Source: an uncultured Verrucomicrobiota bacterium
GTDB taxonomy: Bacteria > Verrucomicrobiota > Verrucomicrobiia > Opitutales > UBA9783
Direction: 5' to 3'
Length of the DNA stretch: 64,000 bases
Assembly (NCBI GenBank): GCA_946186275.1
Contig: CAMHMO010000002.1
Coordinates: 1-64,000 of the forward strand
Below the pieces are notes generated by a model that saw nothing but the letters and a program-made list of their open reading frames with translations, was not told the DNA's origin and made no database searches. Below are positions 8,650 to 17,971 of this stretch, in pieces; the stretch's first letter is position 1; each line of letters begins with the position of its first letter. Both the position numbers and the translations under genes were made by a program.

Positions 8650-8657
8650 AAAGCAAG

Positions 8658-10061
8658 ATGTACATCGAAAGAGTGCTGATTGTGAACGACGAACCGGGGG
8701 TTCGCAAGTCGTTGGAGGAGATGGTTCGGCAGCATCGCCGTTCGGTTTTGTCGGTCGAGACGCGGGCGGCCGCCGAAACGGCATTGAGCAAAGATGTTTT
8801 CGATTTGGTTTTTCTGAGTTCGCATCTTTCGGACGGCGAAGGAAAGGATGTTCTCAAGTACCTGAACGACCTGCCCGCGGTGACGGTTAAGCCGCTGGTG
8901 GTGATTGTCAGCGGGTTCAATTCTGTTCCGTCGGCGGTCGAAGCCATCAAAGCGGGGGCGTTTGATTATATTTTGAAGCCTTTTTCGTTGCAGGAAATCG
9001 AAGGCGTATTGAAAAAGGCGGAAACATACCGACAGTTGAAGGAAGTCAATCAGTTCTTTTCGGTGCATAAAGACGCCGATACGGAACTGCTCGGTGAAAG
9101 CGACGCCATACAGCGTATTCGGGAGCTCATTCGGAAGGTGGCGCCGACGGCGGCGACGGTGTTGATTACGGGCGAAAACGGAACCGGCAAAGAGGTGGTG
9201 GCGCGCGAAATTTTCCGCCAAAGCCGTCTCATTGATAAACCGTTTTTGGCGGTGAACTGCGCCGCGATTGCCGAAAATCTGATGGAGAGCGAATTTTTCG
9301 GGCACGAAAAAGGTGCTTTTACCAACGCAACCGCGCGCCGACCGGGACGGTTCGAGCTGGCGGACGGCGGTGTACTGTTTTTGGATGAAATCGCCGAAAT
9401 TCCGACGCATTTACAGCCGAAACTCCTGCGGGTATTGCAGGAAAAGTCGTTTGAGCGCGTGGGCGGTACGCGTACCGTTAATGTGAATGTGCGTTTGATT
9501 GCGGCGACCAATCGTAACTTGCAAAAGTTGATGGAGGAAGGGAAGTTTCGCGAAGATCTCTATTATCGTCTCAACGTTTTCCCAATCCACATTCCGCCGT
9601 TGCGGGAACGCAAAACCGACATTATTCCGATGGCGGAAACGTTTCTGGAGCGTTGCATGAAAAAATATGACGCCAAATTGAAAGGCTTTTCGGACGATGC
9701 AAAACAGCTGTTGACGGAACATCGCTGGCCGGGTAACGTGCGCGAGTTGCAAAATACGGTTGAACGCGCGGTGTTGCTGTCGAACGGCGCGTCTTATATC
9801 ACCCCGGAGTTTTTGAACATTTCAGCGGCTTCGGGCGTGATGACGCTTCGGGATGACGATTTGAAGAAGCCTGAAATCGTTTCGACCGTCAGTTTGGATT
9901 ACGTCGAAAAACAGCACATTCTTCATATTTTGAAAATCACGCGCGGAAACTGTACGCGGGCGGCGAAGTTACTCAATATCACGACGCGCACGCTGTACAA
10001 CAAGTTAAAAGCCTACAGTAAATCCGTCCGCGAATTTAAGCACATCAATATGGAAGAGTAA
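8658..10061 (+). CDS. NtrC-family sigma-54 activator with a degenerate receiver
   Basis: 467 residues in three domains. Residues 1-120 are a receiver fold (VLIVNDEPGVRKSL to DYILKPF). The sigma-54 AAA+ domain (about 135-370) has Walker A GENGTGKE, the loop GAFTNA in place of GAFTGA, Walker B GGVLFLDEIAEIP and RWPGNVREL. The C-terminal Fis-type HTH is NCTRAAKLLNITTRTLYNKL. The receiver keeps one acidic-pocket pair (D11, E12), Ser88-like and Lys105-like residues. At the phosphoacceptor position it reads FLSSHLSDG where LLDxxMPxxxG is expected, so Asp is Ser54. Phosphorylation control is therefore doubtful, and constitutive or ligand/protein control is more likely. No partner kinase is adjacent. 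Confidence 0.88.
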   Translation: MYIERVLIVNDEPGVRKSLEEMVRQHRRSVLSVETRAAAETALSKDVFDLVFLSSHLSDGEGKDVLKYLNDLPAVTVKPLVVIVSGFNSVPSAVEAIKAGAFDYILKPFSLQEIEGVLKKAETYRQLKEVNQFFSVHKDADTELLGESDAIQRIRELIRKVAPTAATVLITGENGTGKEVVAREIFRQSRLIDKPFLAVNCAAIAENLMESEFFGHEKGAFTNATARRPGRFELADGGVLFLDEIAEIPTHLQPKLLRVLQEKSFERVGGTRTVNVNVRLIAATNRNLQKLMEEGKFREDLYYRLNVFPIHIPPLRERKTDIIPMAETFLERCMKKYDAKLKGFSDDAKQLLTEHRWPGNVRELQNTVERAVLLSNGASYITPEFLNISAASGVMTLRDDDLKKPEIVSTVSLDYVEKQHILHILKITRGNCTRAAKLLNITTRTLYNKLKAYSKSVREFKHINMEE

Positions 10062-10188
10062 AGTGGCGTTGGCGACGGTGTTTTGCGGCGGTCGGGAAGT
10101 ACCGTGATTTAACGCAAAACATTAAGAGATTTCCCGTTTTTTGCGGGAAAGCGTAAGTCGTTGCTTCTTTTTACGATAAATTTCAAAC

Positions 10189-10217
10189 TTGTCGCGAGTG
10201 AGCTTCGAAGGTATCCA
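10189..10217 (+). promoter_or_regulatory. Candidate hisS promoter
   Basis: TTGTCG (10189-10194), 17-bp spacer and TATCCA (10212-10217) six bases before ATG 10224. The -10 is weak but the geometry matches the other putative leaderless promoters. Confidence 0.4.
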
Positions 10218-10223
10218 TAAGGT

Positions 10224-11558
10224 ATGGAAAGCCTTCCCGGATTTCGCGACTTTGAACCTTCGGCGTGTGCGCAACGCAACGCTTTGTTTCACGGTTGGCG
10301 GACGGTTGCGCGACGCTTCGGTTTCGAGGAATTCGACGGTCCGATTGCGGAACCGCTGGAGCTTTTTACTCAAAAATCCGGCGAAGAAATCGTCAATCAG
10401 CTGTTTGCGTTTGAGGACAAGGGCGGGCGGAAGATGGCGTTGCGCCCCGAAATGACGCCGTCGTTGGTGCGCATTTTTGGAAAAAATCTTGCGACTTTAA
10501 AGAAACCGACGAAGTTATTCAATATCACGGAGCAGTTTCGTTACGAACGCCCGCAAAAGGGTCGTCTGCGATCTTTTTATCAATTTAATGCGGATATTAT
10601 TGGGGAAGCTTCGTTATCGGCGGAGGCGGAACTGATTGCGCTCGCTGTGGAAAGTTTGCGTTATTTCGGGCTGACGGAGGAGCATTTTTACGTTCGTTTG
10701 AGCGACCGCCAACTGTGGCAGTTGTGGTTAAAGGCATTCGGGATTACTAATGAGGCGCTTGTCGGCGGTATTTTGTCGCTGTTGGATAAGTGGGAACGGC
10801 GACCGAAGGAGGACATTGAGGCGGATTTGGCAAAATTATTGCCTTCTTCCGTTCAAGCCAAGACCTTTTTTGAAGAGACGGAACGCCTGCGGCACTGCAA
10901 GACCTTGGAAGCGATTAAGGCTTGTTTTTCGCAACAAGCAACCGATGCGGAGCTTTCGGAAGCGTTGCGTCAACGTCTAGCCGAATTTGAGAAGTTACTG
11001 TACGAATTGTCGGCGTTGGGATGCGAAAAGTTTGTTGCCGTCGATCTGACAATTGTGCGCGGTCTGGCGTATTACACGGGGTTTGTTTTTGAACTGTTCG
11101 AGACGGGCAATCAAGGGCGTGCGTTGGCAGGCGGCGGGCGGTATGATCAATTATTCGAAAAATTAACGCATCATCCGATGCCGGCGGTCGGTTTTGCCGC
11201 GGGTGATGTGACATTGACGGATCTTTTAAATAAATATCATTTGTTGCCGAATTATAAACGCGAAGCGGATGTTTTTTGTGTTTTCGAAGAAACCGAACGC
11301 GATGGTGCACTGCGATTAACTCAAACGCTTCGGGAGAAAAATTTCTCCGTTCTTTATCCGTTCGGTGAAGCAAAAGTGCTCTCAAAGCAGTTAAAGAAAG
11401 CTTACGCCGAACAACCGCGGTATATTTTAATTTTTACGCAGGAATTGTCTTCGTGCGGGAAGGTGCAAGTGAAATGTTTGGCGGATGAAACAACGCGGGA
11501 AGCTGGTTTAGAAGAAATTGCGGAGGTGCTTAAAGAGGAACGGAAGTCGGAAGCATAA
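10224..11558 (+). CDS. hisS: Histidyl-tRNA synthetase
   Basis: 444-residue class II synthetase that charges tRNA-His. Motif 1 region LPGFRDFEP is at the N-terminus. Motif 2 is FRYERPQKGRLRSFYQFN, and the histidine-specific block is RGLAYYTGFVFEL, followed by GGGRYDQLF and motif 3 (PAVGFAAGDV). A C-terminal anticodon-binding domain (about 345-440) is present, which separates it from the catalytically inactive HisZ. It lies downstream of the NtrC-like gene with a separate promoter. The ATG has no Shine-Dalgarno and sits right after a -10-like box. Confidence 0.92.
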   Translation: MESLPGFRDFEPSACAQRNALFHGWRTVARRFGFEEFDGPIAEPLELFTQKSGEEIVNQLFAFEDKGGRKMALRPEMTPSLVRIFGKNLATLKKPTKLFNITEQFRYERPQKGRLRSFYQFNADIIGEASLSAEAELIALAVESLRYFGLTEEHFYVRLSDRQLWQLWLKAFGITNEALVGGILSLLDKWERRPKEDIEADLAKLLPSSVQAKTFFEETERLRHCKTLEAIKACFSQQATDAELSEALRQRLAEFEKLLYELSALGCEKFVAVDLTIVRGLAYYTGFVFELFETGNQGRALAGGGRYDQLFEKLTHHPMPAVGFAAGDVTLTDLLNKYHLLPNYKREADVFCVFEETERDGALRLTQTLREKNFSVLYPFGEAKVLSKQLKKAYAEQPRYILIFTQELSSCGKVQVKCLADETTREAGLEEIAEVLKEERKSEA

Positions 11559-11686
11559 GTCACTTATTTCCGCCTTTGGTGTTTGCATTATGGCGTGGCG
11601 TTGTAGGTGAAGTTTCGGTGTGAAAGTCAGTGTTTGCCTATTGTTTCGATAAATATATCGGAAGATTTTAATACTTCGCGCCCTCT

Positions 11687-13993
11687 CTAAGCGGAGACGG
11701 TTGCCGTTCCCAAGTTTTTCAAAACGTCCAGATTTTTTCGGTGCCCCACCAACAATAAACAATCGCCGACTTTGAAAATATCGTTCGGGGATAAATTTTC
11801 GATGCGTTCGTCCTTGCGTTGAATGCCGACGAGGTTGACGCCGTAACGTTGGCGGAGATTGGCGGAGGCGAGGGTTTCGTTCAGCAACGGATGGAGATCG
11901 GTCAGCACAAGTTGCTCAAAGTCAAAGCCCTGATTGCGTTCCGAGATTTGCTTTGCGGGAACGGCAACCCACTGCGCCGCTTTTTCCAGTTGGTTTTTGT
12001 TGCCCAACAGCAGCAAAACATCGCCCGGGAAAAACGTATAATCCGGCGGGACGGTGTTGATGAAAAATCCGTCGCGACCGACCGCCAATAAAACGGTTTG
12101 CGTTTGTTGTCCCAAGCCGCTTTCGGCGAGCGTGCTCCCCGCTATGTGCGAATTCGACGGAACGGTCAGCCGTCGGATTTCAACGTCCCACGGATGTTTG
12201 GTTTCGACCATTTTAATCATCGCCCGGCGTCGTTTTTCATTTTCGTTTTCCAGTTCCTCCGAAAAACTCTCCAGGAACATCAGCTCAAAGTGGGAATTGA
12301 GCGTTCGCAGGTGCTTCCAAAAGCCGAAGCCGATGATAACACCGACGCCGACCAACAAAATCAGCGGCATGTAATTCGGCAGGTACTTGGAGGACGATGC
12401 CGTGAACAGCCAGACGAATACCAACGTTGCGACGGCGTTGATGATGAGTTGGAAGATTTTATAAAGGGCGGCGTGCTGGTTGAGACGCACAAACAGTTTG
12501 GGCAAGGATTGTTTGCAAAGCGTCAGGATGATGAGGTTTAAATTACCAACGACGCAACTCATGAACGGCAATGCCAGTCCGAGGGCAATCAGGAGCGAGG
12601 CGCGTTGAATCCAAATACCGTATTTTTCCGTTCCCGGGATCGGGTTTTGCTCCAAAAAAAGGCACAGTCCATAGTTACACCAGATAATGGCGTTGACGAG
12701 CGTGAAATGGACGGCGGCTTTCAGCAACGGTTTTCGAACCAGAGAGAGAAATGTGTTTTTTGAGACCCGCGTTTGGACGGAAAGAAGTAAATTTTGATAA
12801 ACGGTCGCCCAGGTTTGCAATACGTGCGGAATACGGTTTGCGCAGATTTCCAACAGGCGGTCTTCGCGCGCGCACAGGACATTCACGGCAATGATGCTGA
12901 ACAGCGCAACACCGACGGTAATTGCCATCAGTTGTCCGTCGTCCAATTGTAATGTGTGTGCCAATGAGGCAATCACGAAGCTGAATTCGCCGATTTGGGA
13001 TTTCGGCAGGGAAGCGCGAAAGGCGACATTCGGTTTTTGACCGCTGAGGAAAAAGCCCAGCCAGGCACTGACAAACTGTCCGACGACCACCAGAAAGCTT
13101 AAAATCAGCACCAGCCATTTATTTTCCCAAAGCAGTTTCGGGTCAATCAACATGCCGATGGAAACGAAAAACACGGCGGTGAAAATGTCGCGAATAGGCG
13201 CCACCATGCTTTCCAGGTCATGGATTACGCGGGTATTGGCGAAAATCGCGCCAGCCAAAAACGCACCGAGGGCGTTGGAGTAGCCGCTCGAAAGTTCGCT
13301 CAGCAACAAAATCAGTCCGGCGACGCAAACGTGCATGATCTCGGGATTGGCGATTTTTTTCAGCAGTTTGATAAAACGGCGCGCGAACAGACGCCCGAAA
13401 ATCAGCATGCCCGTGATGAAAACGGTGATCCAGAAAACCAAATTCAGGCATTGGGAAAGGTTGAAGCCGCCCTGTTGCAGATTGGATAAAATCACCAGCA
13501 AAACCACGGCGAAGATATCTTCCAAAATCGCCACGCCCATCGTAAATTGCGCGAACGGCTGTTGCATGGCGTTTTGCTGTTTGATGATCGGAATGGCGAC
13601 CATGGTGGAACTGATCGCAAAAATCGCGCCGAGGAAAATCCCGAGTACCGGCGACCATCCGATAACGTGTGCCACCGTCGTGCCGATGAAGAATGCCGTC
13701 AGCGCCTGAAAAAGCATTGCCAGCAACGACGGGAACAGCGTTTGTTTCAGTTTTTTCAGGTCAAATTCCAGACCGATGCAGAACATGAGGAAAATCACCC
13801 CCAATTCGCTGATGCTTTTGACGGAAGAGGCGTCGTGGATACTGAATTTTGTCGTAACATACGGTCCGACAATCAACCCCGACAGCAGGTAGCCCAAAAT
13901 GCTCGGCCAGCGCAAAATCGAAAACACAACCGAGACCGCGCCGGCAATGACGATGATGGTGGTTAAATCCTGGATAAGATAGCTTTCATGCAT
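11687..13993 (-). CDS. KefB-type monovalent cation:proton antiporter with C-terminal RCK_C domains
   Basis: 768 residues. The first ~400 form a CPA2 sodium/hydrogen exchanger membrane domain with about 12 helices. It starts LTTIIVIAGAVSVVF, includes ILGYLLSGLIVGPY, and has the family-typical GVIFLMFCIGLEF and GAFLAGAIFANT segments. A further block of four to five hydrophobic helices (about 415-575) has no strong family signature. Two TrkA-C/RCK_C-like regulatory domains end the protein (about 610-680 and 690-765; GDVLLLLGNKNQL and GDCLLLVGHRKNL). No RCK_N nucleotide-binding domain is evident. It likely exchanges K+ or Na+ for protons at the inner membrane under ligand control. Confidence 0.85.
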   Translation of the reverse strand: MHESYLIQDLTTIIVIAGAVSVVFSILRWPSILGYLLSGLIVGPYVTTKFSIHDASSVKSISELGVIFLMFCIGLEFDLKKLKQTLFPSLLAMLFQALTAFFIGTTVAHVIGWSPVLGIFLGAIFAISSTMVAIPIIKQQNAMQQPFAQFTMGVAILEDIFAVVLLVILSNLQQGGFNLSQCLNLVFWITVFITGMLIFGRLFARRFIKLLKKIANPEIMHVCVAGLILLLSELSSGYSNALGAFLAGAIFANTRVIHDLESMVAPIRDIFTAVFFVSIGMLIDPKLLWENKWLVLILSFLVVVGQFVSAWLGFFLSGQKPNVAFRASLPKSQIGEFSFVIASLAHTLQLDDGQLMAITVGVALFSIIAVNVLCAREDRLLEICANRIPHVLQTWATVYQNLLLSVQTRVSKNTFLSLVRKPLLKAAVHFTLVNAIIWCNYGLCLFLEQNPIPGTEKYGIWIQRASLLIALGLALPFMSCVVGNLNLIILTLCKQSLPKLFVRLNQHAALYKIFQLIINAVATLVFVWLFTASSSKYLPNYMPLILLVGVGVIIGFGFWKHLRTLNSHFELMFLESFSEELENENEKRRRAMIKMVETKHPWDVEIRRLTVPSNSHIAGSTLAESGLGQQTQTVLLAVGRDGFFINTVPPDYTFFPGDVLLLLGNKNQLEKAAQWVAVPAKQISERNQGFDFEQLVLTDLHPLLNETLASANLRQRYGVNLVGIQRKDERIENLSPNDIFKVGDCLLLVGHRKNLDVLKNLGTATVSA

Positions 13994-14462
13994 GAGAACG
14001 GCTCCGTTTTTTTAGGTTCGCGAGTACCTTTTGCGCAAGGAATGTGTCTGCGGTGCAATTTTTCGGAAAATCCTTGAAAAACATCCGTTCGATAAACCGT
14101 CGAACGGCATTCGCCCCGTCGACAACGACTGCAACGCCGGATGAATTCCGAACAAAACAACACTTACGCACGGTGAGCATTTTCTTGTACGCCTGCTATA
14201 TTATAACACTATTTATTTCCGTGCGGGAGTACAACGCCAAACGATTTTGCGGCTCGGAGAAATGATTTTTGACATTGAACTGTATCGGCTTTTGGAGCAT
14301 CAAATGCGTTTAACGGTCTGTGTTGGAGTATGTAAATGCGATTGCCGCTTTTGTGGTTCGTCTGATAAAGTTTGAGTGATTTTTTTGAATGATTGCCGCG
14401 CGGCAGACTGCTTTTGAATTAAAAATCCATCATGCATGGCGGCAACATTTCCGTGCTTTCCC
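13994..14462. other. Intergenic region between the antiporter and mreB
   Basis: No convincing gene in about 470 bases. Short open frames on both strands lack family resemblance and good starts. A perfect 10-bp GC palindrome (GCCGCGCGGC) near 14396-14405 is followed by a T-rich stretch and may be a weak stem-loop. Confidence 0.4.
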
Positions 14463-14491
14463 TTGACGCAACTTTACTGCGATATTACCCT
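14463..14491 (+). promoter_or_regulatory. Candidate mreB promoter
   Basis: TTGACG (14463-14468), 17-bp spacer and TACCCT (14486-14491). Unlike many promoters here it gives a normal leader, with an AGGGGAG Shine-Dalgarno just before ATG 14510. Confidence 0.4.
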
Positions 14492-14509
14492 GTCTGGTAG
14501 GGGAGCATA

Positions 14510-15556
14510 ATGCCTTTTTACCACAAAGCGGTGTCGTTGGTCGGTAAGTTTTTTTCGGCGGTGTCGCACGACATCGGGATCGATTTGGGAACCGCCAATA
14601 CGCTGGTGTTTGCGAAGGATAACGGCGTTGTGTTGAACGAGCCGAGCGTGGTGGCGATTTATAACAAATCACGCAAAGTGCGTGCGGTCGGTTTGGAGGC
14701 GAAAAAGATGTTGGGACGAACGCCGGGAAACATCACTGCCATTCGTCCCATGAAAGACGGCGTGATTGCCGATTTCGAAGTCACGGAGGCGATGTTGCGG
14801 TATTTTATCACAAAAGCCTGTCGCAATACGCGTTTTGTGCCGCCGCGTGTGGTGATTGCGGTGCCGTCTGGAATTACGGAGGTTGAACGTCGGGCGGTGC
14901 GCGAATCCGCCATTCATGCCGGCGCACGCGAAGTTTTGCTTTTGCAGGAACCGATGGCGGCGGCGATCGGCGTCGGTCTGCCGATCGATGAACCGACGGC
15001 AAGCATGATTGTGGATATCGGCGGCGGAACGACGGAGGTGGCGATTATTTCGCTGTCGGGCATGGTTTTTACAAAAAGTCTGCGCGTCGGCGGCGATCAA
15101 ATGGACGGTGCCATCGCCAATTTTTTAAAGAAAAACTACAATTTGCTCATCGGCGAGCGCATGTCGGAAGATATCAAAGTTGCGATCGGTTCCGCCATGC
15201 CGTTGGAAAACGAACTTTCCCTGTCGGTCAAGGGTCGGGATACGATTTCGGGGTTGCCGCGAACGGTGATGATTTCCTCCACGGGTGTTCGGGAAGCGTT
15301 GAGCGAGGCGATCAACGGAATTGTCGAGGTCGTTCGTCAGGCGTTGGATCAATGTCCGCCTCAGTTGGCGGCGGATTTGGTGGATCGCGGCATCGTATTG
15401 GCTGGCGGCGGTGCGCTGGTACGGCATTTGGATCGAAAAATCAGCAATGAAACGCATTTGCCGGTGATTGTCGCCGAAGATCCGTTGCGCGCGGTGGCGA
15501 ACGGCACGGGTGCGGTGTTGCAAAATTTGTCGTTTTGGCTGAACGAAGAGTATTAA
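14510..15556 (+). CDS. mreB: Rod shape-determining actin-like protein MreB
   Basis: 348 residues, full family length. The phosphate-1 loop is GIDLGTANTLVFAK, phosphate-2 is IVDIGGGTTEVAIISL, and the adenosine motif is GIVLAGGGALVRHLD. MreB forms membrane-bound filaments that orient peptidoglycan synthesis. AGGGGAG precedes the ATG at good spacing. It opens the mreBCD operon, and mreC starts three bases after its stop. Its presence argues for a rod-shaped, peptidoglycan-making cell. Confidence 0.96.
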   Translation: MPFYHKAVSLVGKFFSAVSHDIGIDLGTANTLVFAKDNGVVLNEPSVVAIYNKSRKVRAVGLEAKKMLGRTPGNITAIRPMKDGVIADFEVTEAMLRYFITKACRNTRFVPPRVVIAVPSGITEVERRAVRESAIHAGAREVLLLQEPMAAAIGVGLPIDEPTASMIVDIGGGTTEVAIISLSGMVFTKSLRVGGDQMDGAIANFLKKNYNLLIGERMSEDIKVAIGSAMPLENELSLSVKGRDTISGLPRTVMISSTGVREALSEAINGIVEVVRQALDQCPPQLAADLVDRGIVLAGGGALVRHLDRKISNETHLPVIVAEDPLRAVANGTGAVLQNLSFWLNEEY

Positions 15557-15559
15557 CAC

Positions 15560-16384
15560 GTGCCTTCGAAACAATTTTGGCGTCCGCTTTTACTTTATAT
15601 TTTGGCGTTCCTCGTATTGTGGAATGTCATTTTACCGCTTGCGTTTCGTAAAAAACTCCGTGAAGCCTTTTTGACCGTCCAGGTTCCTCTGTGGGAACTG
15701 TCGGCGGTGTTGGGGGCGGCACAAAAACGGTTGGCGTCACAAACGTTTTCCAAATCCGAACTGTTGGGGCACGTTCGGGAATTGACGCGGGAAAACGAGG
15801 CTTTGAGGCGAAAACTGGCGGAAAATGCCGATAAAACGGATTTGGCGGAGCGCATTTTGCAACTGAACGCCATGGATGTCGGCGAACAGTTCCAATGTCT
15901 GCCTGCGCGCGTTTTATATCGTTCGACGGAAGCCTGGGCGCAACGCTTATTGATTAACCGCGGTTCAAATGACGGCGTTCGGGAAGGGCAGGGGGTCGTT
16001 TGTACCAAGGGTATTGTCGGGCGCATCGGGAAAGTTACCCCGAAAACGGCATTTGTGGAATTGGTGACGAGCGCGAATTTTCGTCTGTTGGTGCGATTGG
16101 AAGGCGAAGCGGAACCGTGTTTGTTGCAGAGTAAAGCACTGAAAAGCGGAAAGTGTTCCTCCGAGAAGGCAATACTGTCGCTTGCGCCCGATACGGATGA
16201 AAAAAATTTCCCGCGCACGGTCGAAACCGTCGCTGTCGGTCATCAATTTCCCGATCGCTTTTACGTCGGGCAGTGCGTCAAAGTAAAGCAAAGGGATAAT
16301 CAATCGTTCGGTGTGGTGCGCTTCGGACGTTACCTGGATCTGTTGGACGAAGTCGGGGTGTTAATTCCGTCGTTAAACTTATGA
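15560..16384 (+). CDS. mreC: Rod shape-determining protein MreC
   Basis: 274 residues from a GTG three bases after the mreB stop. An N-terminal membrane anchor (LLLYILAFLVLWNVILPLAF, about 9-28) is followed by a coiled coil (LTRENEALRRKLAENADK) and the two beta-barrel subdomains of MreC (ARVLYRSTEAWAQRLLINRG and GIVGRIGKV). It links MreB filaments to periplasmic wall synthases. Its TGA overlaps the ATG of a 50-codon ORF that in turn overlaps mreD. Confidence 0.9.
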   Translation: MPSKQFWRPLLLYILAFLVLWNVILPLAFRKKLREAFLTVQVPLWELSAVLGAAQKRLASQTFSKSELLGHVRELTRENEALRRKLAENADKTDLAERILQLNAMDVGEQFQCLPARVLYRSTEAWAQRLLINRGSNDGVREGQGVVCTKGIVGRIGKVTPKTAFVELVTSANFRLLVRLEGEAEPCLLQSKALKSGKCSSEKAILSLAPDTDEKNFPRTVETVAVGHQFPDRFYVGQCVKVKQRDNQSFGVVRFGRYLDLLDEVGVLIPSLNL

Positions 16385-16533
16385 GAAGTTTTCGGTGTTT
16401 AATCGATTGTCTTATCTTCCGGACGGTTCTTATACTTCGATTGCCTGTGAAACAAAAAAATAATCGTTCGAATTGTTCGGGTACGATTGAAATGGAGCGA
16501 ATGAGGCAGTCAGGGGCTTTCGGGAGTTTATGA
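16381..16533 (+). CDS. 50-codon ORF coupled to both mreC and mreD
   Basis: The ORF starts at ATG 16381, which overlaps the mreC TGA, and stops at a TGA (16531-16533) that overlaps the mreD ATG, so both junctions are ATGA. Its first bases ATGAGAAGTTTTCGG are repeated exactly at the mreD start (16530), which suggests a small duplication. The peptide starts MRSFRCLIDCLIFRTVLILRL and becomes polar and basic. It may be a translational-coupling relay and not a functional protein. Confidence 0.45.
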   Translation: MRSFRCLIDCLIFRTVLILRLPVKQKNNRSNCSGTIEMERMRQSGAFGSL

Positions 16534-17006
16534 GAAGTTTTCGGCGTTTGGTGATTTTTTTCTTTATTTACCTTCCGATTGTGTTCGCGTCGCAAACACT
16601 CGGGCAAATGTTTTTGGTGCGTATCGATCTTTACGGTCTGTATTTCACGGCGGCGGTGTGCGGTTTAGAACGAACGGAAGCGGTCATCGCGACAATCGTT
16701 TCGGGCTTTTGGACGGATGCGTTGCAAACGGAGTGTTTGTTCGGTCTGTCGGCACTGTTATTGTCCGCTTTAACCTTTGCCTGCCATAAACCGAGTTGGC
16801 GCGTGGTGTTGGAAGCGCACGCACGGATCCTTGGTGTTTGCGCACAATGTTTTTTGCAACTTGTTTATCTTCTTTGCGCTTTTACCGTTACACACACGCC
16901 CATGTATTACGTGCGATTTTATCTCGGGTCATCTTTAATATCCGCCGTCTTTACGGCAATCCTCACACCGCCGTTGTTGCGTTTTCAAAGAAAGTTTTTT
17001 GTGTAG
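16530..17006 (+). CDS. mreD: MreD-like rod shape-determining membrane protein
   Basis: 158 residues, mostly hydrophobic, with about five predicted transmembrane helices (starting LVIFFFIYLPIVFASQTL). The position directly after mreC and the length are typical of MreD, and FWTDALQTECLFGLSALLLS matches the family's G(F/L)xxDxLxxxxxG segment. It helps anchor the elongation complex. No penicillin-binding protein or RodA gene follows, so the operon ends here. A convergent glycosyltransferase begins within 21 bases. Confidence 0.8.
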   Translation: MRSFRRLVIFFFIYLPIVFASQTLGQMFLVRIDLYGLYFTAAVCGLERTEAVIATIVSGFWTDALQTECLFGLSALLLSALTFACHKPSWRVVLEAHARILGVCAQCFLQLVYLLCAFTVTHTPMYYVRFYLGSSLISAVFTAILTPPLLRFQRKFFV

Positions 17007-17026
17007 AAGTTTCGGGCGTCGTTATT

Positions 17027-17971
17027 TTATAACGTCTTCCTCTCTCCTCTTACATCCACCTTTCCCTTCTCAATTTCCTCCCCGATCTTCTCGCCGTCAT
17101 ACACTTTCAGCGACCAGGAAAAGTGATCTTCATCCGATGCAATCCCTCTTAAATAATAACCTTTTTTATACGAAAACAATCGACCCGCGTGACCGAAACC
17201 GCCGAGGGAGCAAATCACGTGATCGCATTGAGCGATGAGATATAAATCCAAATAACCTTTCGAACTGTCGTTTTGGTCGCAGACACGGCAGGCAATATCT
17301 TTATCCAACGCAGGTAAAATCTCTTTTCTAACCCAATCGGGCTCTTCCGAGAAAAAGAAGAATTGTACGTTCGGATCGAGGGAGTGAATTTTTCGAACGG
17401 CAAGAATAAAAAACTCGGCTTGCGTCGGATACGTTCCCATCACGCCATGTGCATAATCGCCGCGCCGTACGTGAACCGCGCAGGATTTGCGGGCGTTGAT
17501 GTCATCCAAAAGTTCTTTGCACGTATCGATGTCAACCGGGTGAAATTTGTCTTTCAGAATCCGAACGCCGTGCTCATAGCGCATAGTGGCATCGCGATTG
17601 CGAAAGAACGTTTGGTACAACCACTTCTCGAATTTGCCCGCATATTGTCGCAAGTTGACAGACGGAAATGCATCCTTTAACTGAAATGTTCGTTCGAAAC
17701 GACCGTCGAAATCTTTGCCGGGATATCCGTATGCGTATTTGACGGGTATGTGATGCTTTTCATGAATGTATTCGCCATAACCGTACCAGCCGATTTGATC
17801 CGCAAGTCCCCAATACAGCGGAACCACTTCTGCCCGTATGCGAAACAGCTTCCGCATCGTCCGATAAAAAATGACTTTGCCGTTGTCGGTGCGCGTCAAA
17901 AGGAAAATCGTTAGAGAGAAGAGGAGAAGGAAGAGAAAGATGCGCAGGAGAAGCTTGCGAAGGAAATGCAT
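17027..17971 (-). CDS. GT11-family glycosyltransferase (alpha-1,2-fucosyltransferase-like)
   Basis: 314 residues. An N-terminal membrane anchor (LLLRIFLFLLLFSLTIFLLT, about 7-26) precedes a GT11 domain. The signature is CAVHVRRGDYAHG, the HxRRGDY GDP-fucose site, and C-terminal blocks include FFFFSEEPDWVRKEI and HVICSLGGFGHAGRLFSY. Family members transfer fucose to galactose in O-antigen or host-mimicking glycans, but the acceptor cannot be deduced here. No GDP-fucose synthesis genes are adjacent. It stands alone between mreD and an apparently gene-free region. Confidence 0.8.
   Translation of the reverse strand: MHFLRKLLLRIFLFLLLFSLTIFLLTRTDNGKVIFYRTMRKLFRIRAEVVPLYWGLADQIGWYGYGEYIHEKHHIPVKYAYGYPGKDFDGRFERTFQLKDAFPSVNLRQYAGKFEKWLYQTFFRNRDATMRYEHGVRILKDKFHPVDIDTCKELLDDINARKSCAVHVRRGDYAHGVMGTYPTQAEFFILAVRKIHSLDPNVQFFFFSEEPDWVRKEILPALDKDIACRVCDQNDSSKGYLDLYLIAQCDHVICSLGGFGHAGRLFSYKKGYYLRGIASDEDHFSWSLKVYDGEKIGEEIEKGKVDVRGERKTL

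Noticed and set aside
8643-9410. 255-codon minus-strand open frame
   Set aside because: Shadow of the NtrC-like gene; Arg/His/Phe-rich with no family resemblance.
10131-10149. Inverted repeat TTCCCG/CGGGAA as an NtrC-gene terminator
   Set aside because: The loop is mostly T and no T run follows the stem on the plus strand; it may be a chance repeat.
10224-11558. HisZ (regulatory subunit of ATP phosphoribosyltransferase)
   Set aside because: The C-terminal anticodon-binding domain and intact histidine motifs indicate a true synthetase.
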